NCBI RefSeq assembly: GCF_002483305.1
Contig: NZ_DLHQ01000021.1
Location: 540-22,215, forward strand
Direction of reading: 5' to 3'
DNA from: Brevundimonas sp. UBA7664
GTDB lineage: Bacteria > Pseudomonadota > Alphaproteobacteria > Caulobacterales > Caulobacteraceae
Length of the DNA: 21,676 nt
Part shown: positions 15,317 through 21,676 of the stretch, piece by piece
Layout: every line of letters begins with the position of its first letter
Numbering within the stretch: the stretch's first letter is position 1
Program-made: the position numbers and the translations under genes
The notes under the pieces: model-generated
What the model saw: only the letters and a program-made list of their open reading frames with translations
The model's database searches: none
What the model was told of the DNA's origin: nothing

Positions 15317-15344
15317 TCTATACACGCAACCGCGCAGAACTCAA
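15317..15344 (-). promoter_or_regulatory. probable promoter of rplJ-rplL
   Basis: On the minus strand TTGAGT (15339-15344) and TATAGA (15317-15322) are separated by 16 bases. This is the best sigma70-type pair in the gap between rplJ and the divergent DUF4153 gene. A plus-strand TATACA (15319-15324) overlaps it, so the divergent gene might share the region. Confidence 0.5.
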
Positions 15345-15403
15345 GCGGGCTCTATGCAGGCGGGGCGAAACGGGCTCACATCCGCCCTTCGAGGGATAGC
15401 GCC

Positions 15404-17254
15404 ATGACCGAGACCACCGAAGCCACCGGCCGCGACAGCCTCGGCGGCGCGACCTCGCCCCTGCTGGGCCCGATCCGGCTGGGCATCGGCCTGCTGCAGG
15501 GCCTCGGCCTGTTCTGGCTGCATCGCAGCGCCGACAACGACCTGAAGGTCTGGCCCGCGACCGAGCCGGTGCTGTTCGGCCCCCTGCTGCTGATCGTCGC
15601 CTTCCTGCCGTTCGTCCTGCTCGCCGGCGTCGGCCGCCTGCGGCCTGTCACCCTGGCCATCTGGACCGCCGTCGCGGGCGTCGCCCTCGCCCTGCTCGGC
15701 CTGCACGACATCGCCCGCCAGAGCGCCGACACCCTCCGCCATTCGCCCTTCCTCTCCGCGCCCGTGGTGCTGTTCTCGGCCGCCGCCCTCTTCATCAGCC
15801 ACCATCTGGTCGCCCCCGCTGACGTCGAGCGCCGTCGCATTGCCAGCTTCCCGGCCTATTTCGACACCACCTGGAAGGCCGGGGTGCAGTTGGCCATGTC
15901 GATCGGCTTCACCGGCGCCTTCTGGATTCTGCTCACGCTCGGTTCCGCTCTGTTCAAGGTCATCGGCCTGGACTTCCTTGAAGACCTGCTGCGCAAGGAC
16001 TGGTTCTGGATTCCCGTCACCACTTTCGCCTTCGCGATCGCCGTCCATCTGACCGATGTGCGCGACGGCCTGATCCGGGGCGTCCGCACCGTCGCCCTCA
16101 TGCTGCTGTCGTGGCTGCTGCTGGTCATGACTGTGCTGGCCGCGGGCTTCCTCGGGGCCCTGCCCTTCACGGGACTCGAGGGCCTGTGGGAGACCGGCAA
16201 CGGCACCTCGCTGGTGCTGGCCGCCGCTGCCGCCCTGATCATCCTCATCAACACCGCCTATCAGGACGGCCGCACCGACAACCTGCCTCCCGTGGTGCTG
16301 CGCTTCGCCGTCCGTGTCGCTGCGGTCCTGCTGACCCCGCTGATCATCCTCGCCGTCCTCGGACTGTCTCTCCGCATCGGCCAGTACGGCCTCACGCCCG
16401 ACCGCATCATCGCCGCCGCCTGCGCCCTCGTCGGCGCCGCCTACGCTGTCGGCTACGGCTGGGCCGCCCTCAGCCCCTTCTGGCGCAAGGGCGACTGGAT
16501 GCGCCCGCTGGAGCGCACCAATATCTGGACCGCCATCCTGACCGTGACGGTCATTCTCCTGCTGTTCAGCCCCGCGCTGGACCCGGCGCGCCTGTCGGTC
16601 ATGGATCAGGTCGCGCGGCTGGAGCGCGGCGCCGTCACGCCGGACAACTTTGACTATCACTTCCTGCGCTTCGAAAGCGGCAAGGCGGGTCAGGCGGCGC
16701 TGGCCCGGCTGGCCCGTTCAGGCAACGCCGCCATCGCGGCCCCCGCCTTGGCCGCGCAGAAGAACCAGAACCGCAATGACGAGCGGCCCACCGAAGAAGA
16801 CCTGGCGGTGCCAACTATCGAAATCTGGCCGACCGGCGCGGCACCGCTTCCTGCCGGCCTTCTCGCGTCGGCCGACCGCTACTACCTCCGGCACTGCCAG
16901 CCTGCTGATCCCTGTCTTGCGACGCGCCGGGACCTGAACGGTGATGGAACCATGGAAATGCTGATCCTTGGCGAAGAAGGTGTGACAGTGTTCATCCCGG
17001 ATGGCGACGGCTGGAGCCTCTTGGGCTATATCCGCCAGCGCTGCCGCCACGACTTGCGATCAGACCCGCGCGAAGCCTTGCGGGCCGGGCGCCTGCGAGC
17101 CGTCCAGCCGGTCTGGCCTGATCTGGTCTTCGCGGACGGGCGTCAGGTCGCCCAGTTCTTCTCCGATGACATGCCCGACTGCGGGAGCGCGCCGGTCGTG
17201 ACCGGGCCGACGCCTCCGCCGCCCGTCACCGATTTAGGCCGTCCGGCCCCTTGA
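15404..17254 (+). CDS. DUF4153-family polytopic membrane protein
   Basis: 616 residues from ATG 15404, seven bases after GAGGGA; longer in-frame versions from 15248 would add an Arg-rich tail across the rplJ promoter and leader. Residues about 20-390 hold roughly ten to eleven hydrophobic segments, for example near 55-78, 82-101, 118-136, 160-185, 228-252, 268-285, 300-322, 333-354 and 373-390. The pattern and the NFDYHFLRFESGKAG block after the last segment resemble DUF4153 inner-membrane proteins, whose function is unknown. A soluble C-terminal part (about 400-616) has a CX5C pair (C498, C504), a calcium-loop-like DLNGDGTME at 510-518, and a Pro-rich tail. It is divergent from rplJ and probably transcribed alone. 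Confidence 0.8.
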   Translation: MTETTEATGRDSLGGATSPLLGPIRLGIGLLQGLGLFWLHRSADNDLKVWPATEPVLFGPLLLIVAFLPFVLLAGVGRLRPVTLAIWTAVAGVALALLGLHDIARQSADTLRHSPFLSAPVVLFSAAALFISHHLVAPADVERRRIASFPAYFDTTWKAGVQLAMSIGFTGAFWILLTLGSALFKVIGLDFLEDLLRKDWFWIPVTTFAFAIAVHLTDVRDGLIRGVRTVALMLLSWLLLVMTVLAAGFLGALPFTGLEGLWETGNGTSLVLAAAAALIILINTAYQDGRTDNLPPVVLRFAVRVAAVLLTPLIILAVLGLSLRIGQYGLTPDRIIAAACALVGAAYAVGYGWAALSPFWRKGDWMRPLERTNIWTAILTVTVILLLFSPALDPARLSVMDQVARLERGAVTPDNFDYHFLRFESGKAGQAALARLARSGNAAIAAPALAAQKNQNRNDERPTEEDLAVPTIEIWPTGAAPLPAGLLASADRYYLRHCQPADPCLATRRDLNGDGTMEMLILGEEGVTVFIPDGDGWSLLGYIRQRCRHDLRSDPREALRAGRLRAVQPVWPDLVFADGRQVAQFFSDDMPDCGSAPVVTGPTPPPPVTDLGRPAP

Positions 17255-17285
17255 CCCGGCCTGCCGCCGGAGCCTCGAACAGGGA

Positions 17286-17291
17286 TAGATT
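17286..17291 (+). promoter_or_regulatory. candidate -10 element of the MazF-like gene
   Basis: TAGATT matches four of six consensus positions, with no clear -35 at the expected distance. It would place the transcription start near 17298, at the left arm of the palindrome 17297-17322. That would make the palindrome a plausible operator or 5' hairpin. Confidence 0.25.
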
Positions 17292-17296
17292 GTTCT

Positions 17297-17322
17297 CAGG
17301 GTTGTTTGTTCGTACAACCCTG
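17297..17322. promoter_or_regulatory. perfect palindrome immediately upstream of the MazF-like start codon
   Basis: CAGGGTTGT (17297-17305) is the exact reverse complement of ACAACCCTG (17314-17322), with eight bases between; the ATG begins two bases later. It is notably AT-richer than the flanks. Toxin-antitoxin operators often have this form. As RNA it would be a 9-bp hairpin blocking the initiation region. Both readings are inference. Confidence 0.55.
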
Positions 17323-17323
17323 C

Positions 17324-17710
17324 ATGGCCATGCTCTATCAGCCCCGTCCGGGAAATGTCGTCATCTGCGACTATCGGGGGTTTGTGGTTCCGGAGATGGT
17401 CAAGGTGCGGCCCGTTGTTGTGATCGCCCGCAATCGCAGAAACCGGCGCCTCGTTACCGTGGTGCCGCTCTCGACAACCGAGCCAGACAGGCTGGAGGAC
17501 CATCATCACGCCCTTGCCCGCAACCCTTTGCCGGGCCACGAGAGGATCAGTTGCTGGGCCAAATGCGATATGCTGACCACGGTCTCTCTGGGACGCCTTG
17601 ATCGATACAAGGTCGGGCGGGGCCAGTACGCCGTGCCTACGCTCCCCGTTGCTGATTTCGAGGCCATACGCCGCGCGGTTGCAAAGGCCCTCGACCTGAC
17701 CCATATCTGA
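17324..17710 (+). CDS. MazF/PemK-fold protein, YifN-like, without an adjacent antitoxin
   Basis: 128 residues from ATG 17324; ATG 17330 and TTG 17306 are in-frame alternatives and none has a strong ribosome binding site. The fold signature PGNVVICDY, then VKVRPVVVI, then VTVVPLSTTEP matches the PemK/MazF superfamily. Counting from 17324, E24 and R29 fall exactly where E. coli MazF has them, and T51/T52 correspond to its T52, so endoribonuclease residues seem retained. The ISCWAKCDMLTTVSLGRLD segment and the histidines near 60-62 fit the solitary YifN-like subgroup. There is no room for a MazE-type antitoxin upstream (69 bp to the previous stop), and none is seen downstream. Its GC and codon bias look milder than the neighbours, suggesting a different history. 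A toxin role is unproven. Confidence 0.75.
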   Translation: MAMLYQPRPGNVVICDYRGFVVPEMVKVRPVVVIARNRRNRRLVTVVPLSTTEPDRLEDHHHALARNPLPGHERISCWAKCDMLTTVSLGRLDRYKVGRGQYAVPTLPVADFEAIRRAVAKALDLTHI

Positions 17711-17796
17711 GCCGTTCCTCACGGGGACTTGCGAGACTGTCCTTCGGGGCAGCCGGCGTGGCATGAGGTGATGACAAGCCTGCCGCGCCGTGAATG

Positions 17797-17826
17797 AGGG
17801 CCGGGAAACCGGCCCTTTGTCATTTC
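17797..17826 (+). terminator. intrinsic terminator downstream of the MazF-like gene
   Basis: AGGGCCGG (17797-17804) and CCGGCCCT (17809-17816) form an 8-bp stem with a GAAA tetraloop, followed by TTGTCATTTC. It lies 87 bp after the stop codon and isolates the regulator gene downstream. Confidence 0.75.
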
Positions 17827-17878
17827 TGGATTCGGCTCGCTCAAATTCGGCGACTCTCCGGCCAGAGCCCGCCCCCCG

Positions 17879-17895
17879 TTAACCCCCCACTCACC
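17879..17895 (+). promoter_or_regulatory. possible CtrA-type site upstream of the TacA-like gene
   Basis: TTAACC (17879-17884) matches the strong half of the Caulobacter CtrA box. The second half at the N7 spacing is CTCACC (17890-17895), matching four of six bases. This is one good half site and one degenerate one. Control by CtrA would suit a cell-cycle regulator, but the match is short. Confidence 0.3.
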
Positions 17896-17927
17896 CTGCC
17901 CCCCAACCCGATCTTCACCTTGTGGGG

Positions 17928-17935
17928 GCTAAAAC
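17928..17935 (+). promoter_or_regulatory. -10-like element for the TacA-like gene
   Basis: GCTAAAAC fits the Caulobacter housekeeping -10 pattern GCTANAWC exactly. The matching -35 is poor: TTCACC at 17914 is too close. It would give a leader of about 65 nt. Confidence 0.33.
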
Positions 17936-18004
17936 GTCCCGGAATGAGCCAGTCCCGCTTCAACGAGGACCGGCCGAAACCGTGATGTTGAAGGGGCCGA
18001 ACCC

Positions 18005-19474
<1,470 letters not shown>

Positions 19475-19532
19475 GGCTTTCCCGCAACGCCCCGGCGAAG
19501 CTTGCAGTCTGACCAAAAGTTCATTGGCCATC

Positions 19533-19568
19533 GGCGGGTCCGACCCCGAAGACGGCATTGGACCCGCC
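19533..19568 (+). terminator. inverted repeat after the TacA-like gene, possible terminator or operator
   Basis: GGCGGGTCC (19533-19541) is perfectly complementary to GGACCCGCC (19560-19568) with an 18-base loop, 58 bp after the stop codon. No U-run follows, so termination is uncertain. It also lies about 50 bp upstream of the sigma54-like site for the next gene, where an activator or repressor could bind. Confidence 0.4.
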
Positions 19569-19614
19569 TCGCGCTCAACCTTCGGTTTCCACGCTGAAAT
19601 GCGACGGAAATGTC

Positions 19615-19630
19615 CGGCGGGCGCGTTGCA
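19615..19630 (+). promoter_or_regulatory. candidate sigma54 (-24/-12) promoter before the TonB-dependent receptor
   Basis: The segment has GGC at 19616-19618 and TTGCA at 19626-19630, with the invariant GG and GC exactly ten bases apart as sigma54 promoters require. Nine of twelve fixed consensus positions match. Transcription would start near 19640, 20 bp before the ATG. High local GC makes a chance GG match easy. An alternative sigma70-like -10, TAGAAT, is at 19635-19640. Confidence 0.33.
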
Positions 19631-19659
19631 GGGCTAGAATCTCCCCGGGACCCGTCCGC

Positions 19660-21676
19660 ATGCTTCTCACCACCACCGCCCTGTCCGGCCTCATGGCCGG
19701 TCTGATCCAGACTGCGCCGACGCCGACGCCCCCGCCGCCGCAGCAGCAGCAGCAGCAGCAGCAGGAGCAGCAGGAGCCGCCGCAAACGCCGCCGACGCCT
19801 GCGCCGGCGGCGGACTCCAATCCGGACACCTTTGAACTGGACTCGGTGGCGATCACCGCGGCGCGCCCGCGCGGCTCCGTCAATTCCGACATCCCGCCCG
19901 ATCTCGTCCTCGACCCGGAACAGATCCAGGCTTACGGCGCCTCCAATATCGCCGAACTGCTGACCTATCTCGAGCCGGTCACGCGCAGCTCGCGCGGCCG
20001 CGCCGACGGCCAGCCCGTCCTGCTGGTCAACGGCCGCCGCATCTCCGGCTTCCGCGAAATCCACGGCCTCCCGCCCGAGGCAATCGAGCGGATGGAGATC
20101 CTGCCCGAGGAGGTCGCGCTCGAATACGGCTACCGCGCCGATCAGCGCGTGGTGAATTTCGTGCTCAAGGCCAATTTCAACTCCCTCACGGGCGAGGTGA
20201 CCGGCCGCCGGCCGGAACAGGGCGGCCGCACCACCGCCGAGCTCGAAGGCAATATCCTGCGCATCTCGGGGCCGAGCCGCTGGTCGCTCGACGCCGAATA
20301 CGAGCGCTCCAGCCCGCTGTACGAATCCGAGCGCGACATCGTCCGCGAACGCGTGGCCGGCGATCCGGGCACCGAGGATATCGGGGCCTATCAGACCCTG
20401 CTGGCCCAGAGCGAGCGCCACACCGCGCGGGGCACCTACAAGCGCGACCTCAACAGCACCACCCAGGCGACCCTCAGCGGCAGCCTCGAGGATCGTTCCA
20501 GCCGCAGCTTCAACGGCCTGCCGGGCGTGGGCCTGATCCTGCCGGCCGGCAATCCCTTCTCGACCTCCCCCGACGACGAGCCGGTCTTCCGCCTTCTCGA
20601 CGCCCCCGACGCCCTGCGCCGCGAGACCGACGGCTTCACCGGCGAGCTGGGCCTGGTCTTCGACGGCTTCCTCGGCGAGGACTGGCGCTGGACCTTCACC
20701 GGCCAGTTCACCCGCAACGAAACCGACACCCGCACCGGCCGCGGCTACGGCGCCGCCCCCTTCCAGGCGCGGCTCGACGCGGACGACCCCGGCGCCGATC
20801 CATTCGGCCCGCTCGCCCCGGCCGACTTCACGCCCATCGCCGACGACACCGCCCGCTCGGTGTCCCAGCGTCTCGACACGGAACTGGTCCTGACCGGCGA
20901 CCTCTGGGACCTGCCCGCCGGCGGCGTCTCCTCGACCTTCAAACTCGGCTTCGACGACGTGTCGCTGGACTCCGCCAGCACGCGCGGCGGCGTGACCACC
21001 GAACGGGAACAGTCCCGCCAGCGCCTCAACGGCCAGGCCAGCTTCAGCATCCCCATCGCCAGCCGCCGCACGGACGTCCTGCCCGCCCTCGGGGACCTCT
21101 CGGCCAATTTCAACATCGGCTATGAGGAGCTGTCGGACTTCGGCGGCCTCTCGACCCTCGGCCTCGGCCTCAACTGGAGCCCGGTCGAGCCCCTGTCGCT
21201 GTCGCTCAGCTACACCGACGAGAACGGCTCCCCGACCATCTCCCAGCTCAACGACCCGACCATCTTCACGCCCAACGTCCCGGTGTTCGATTTCGCCACC
21301 GGCGAAACGGTGCTGGTCACCCGCATCGACGGCGGCAATCCCGGCCTGAACGCCGACCACCGCCAGGTCTGGAAGGCGGGCGTCAACCTCAAGCCCTGGT
21401 CCGAGACCGATTTTCGGCTCAGCTCGAACTGGACCTACAGCCTGACCGAGGACGCCATCGCGTCCTTCCCGACCCTGACCCCGGACCTCGAGGCCGCCCT
21501 GCCCGGCCGGTTCGTCCGCGACATCGACGGCGATCTGGTCTCGTTCGACGCGCGGCCGCTCAATTTCGCGCGGTTCGAGCGTCAGGACATCCGCACCGGC
21601 TTCAACTATTCACGCGCCTTCGGCACGCCCAATCCACAAGCGGCGCCCGCGGCCGGCGCGCCCGGGGCCGGCCGGC
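19660..21676 (+). CDS. TonB-dependent receptor with poly-Gln N-terminal region (C-terminal part cut by window edge)
   Basis: At least 672 residues, open at the right edge. The start ATG 19660 (MLLTTTALSGLMAGLIQTA) would give a short signal-like segment with no basic N terminus; the ribosome binding site is weak (GGGA), so the start is provisional. A Pro/Gln-rich stretch (about 20-50) with eight consecutive Gln follows. The plug domain (about residues 80-170) includes DPEQIQAYGASNIAELLTYL, PVLLVNGRRISGF and LPPEAIERMEILP, ending in VVNFVLK. The rest reads as outer-membrane beta-strands and loops (for example GEVTGRRPEQGGRTTAELEG, SLSLSYTDENG). The last visible residues (PQAAPAAGAPGAG) are a low-complexity loop. 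It is an energised outer-membrane transporter; the substrate cannot be told. No TonB box is clear. Confidence 0.88.
   Translation, partial: MLLTTTALSGLMAGLIQTAPTPTPPPPQQQQQQQQEQQEPPQTPPTPAPAADSNPDTFELDSVAITAARPRGSVNSDIPPDLVLDPEQIQAYGASNIAELLTYLEPVTRSSRGRADGQPVLLVNGRRISGFREIHGLPPEAIERMEILPEEVALEYGYRADQRVVNFVLKANFNSLTGEVTGRRPEQGGRTTAELEGNILRISGPSRWSLDAEYERSSPLYESERDIVRERVAGDPGTEDIGAYQTLLAQSERHTARGTYKRDLNSTTQATLSGSLEDRSSRSFNGLPGVGLILPAGNPFSTSPDDEPVFRLLDAPDALRRETDGFTGELGLVFDGFLGEDWRWTFTGQFTRNETDTRTGRGYGAAPFQARLDADDPGADPFGPLAPADFTPIADDTARSVSQRLDTELVLTGDLWDLPAGGVSSTFKLGFDDVSLDSASTRGGVTTEREQSRQRLNGQASFSIPIASRRTDVLPALGDLSANFNIGYEELSDFGGLSTLGLGLNWSPVEPLSLSLSYTDENGSPTISQLNDPTIFTPNVPVFDFATGETVLVTRIDGGNPGLNADHRQVWKAGVNLKPWSETDFRLSSNWTYSLTEDAIASFPTLTPDLEAALPGRFVRDIDGDLVSFDARPLNFARFERQDIRTGFNYSRAFGTPNPQAAPAAGAPGAGR
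19741..19776 (+). repeat. CAG trinucleotide repeat encoding poly-Gln
   Basis: Eight perfect CAG codons (19741-19764) are followed by GAG CAG CAG GAG, in frame as glutamines 28-35 of the TonB-dependent receptor. Pure trinucleotide runs are prone to slippage, and length changes here would keep the frame. Confidence 0.9.

Larger units (their letters stand above)
17711..18004 (+). other. intergenic region between the MazF-like and TacA-like genes
   Basis: 294 bp with no credible gene. It contains the hairpin terminator at 17797-17820, one GANTC (CcrM-type) site at 17829-17833, a CtrA-like half site at 17879 and a -10-like GCTAAAAC at 17928. A 63-codon open frame at 17794-17985 starts inside the terminator and is not convincing. 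Confidence 0.6.

Noticed and set aside
17290..17312. Two GTTC words before the MazF-like gene as a LexA (SOS) box
   Set aside because: The alphaproteobacterial box needs GTTC-N7-GTTC; here the two words are 12 bases apart.
17794..17985. 63-codon plus-strand frame as a possible antitoxin for the MazF-like protein
   Set aside because: It begins inside the terminator hairpin, has no ribosome binding site, is Pro-rich and does not resemble an antitoxin.

Overview
The window is GC-rich alphaproteobacterial chromosome. The protein sequences point to Caulobacteraceae, with a Brevundimonas-like look: RpoB/RpoC of the Caulobacter type with an extended RpoB N terminus, a TacA-type sigma54 response regulator whose phospho-acceptor is D54, tandem M61 peptidases and a large TonB-dependent receptor. 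The genus is an inference from recalled family resemblance, not from a search. I see no tRNA, rRNA, CRISPR array, prophage or insertion sequence.

Layout. (1) 1-8300, minus strand: rpoC (its C-terminal end runs off the left edge) and rpoB, separated by 132 bp that hold a long hairpin. (2) 8301-8638: a divergent intergenic region. (3) 8639-13223, plus strand: an FKBP-type peptidyl-prolyl isomerase lipoprotein followed by two paralogous secreted M61 metallopeptidases with PDZ domains. All three are predicted to be exported, so this is a small envelope cluster. (4) 13262-13936, minus: a DJ-1/PfpI/Hsp31-like protein, convergent with the peptidases across a strong hairpin. (5) 14078-15043, minus: rplL and rplJ, with an intrinsic terminator after rplL and a long leader and promoter before rplJ. 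(6) 15404-17254, plus: a DUF4153 polytopic membrane protein. (7) 17324-17710, plus: a solitary MazF/PemK-fold protein (YifN-like) with a palindrome just before its start. (8) 18005-19474, plus: a TacA-like sigma54-dependent response regulator carrying an in-frame palindromic element in its linker. (9) 19660 to the right edge, plus: the N-terminal part of a TonB-dependent receptor with a poly-glutamine tract.

The main structural point is that the usual rplJ-rplL-rpoB-rpoC linkage is broken. An intrinsic terminator follows rplL, and about 5.8 kb carrying four unrelated genes, three of them on the opposite strand, separates rplL from rpoB. rpoBC must therefore have its own promoter. The best candidates for something little described are the in-frame palindromic element inside the regulator, the mRNA-sense hairpin between rpoB and rpoC, and the antitoxin-less MazF-like gene with its start-site palindrome. 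I did not find a convincing new multi-gene system; most of the window is core genome.
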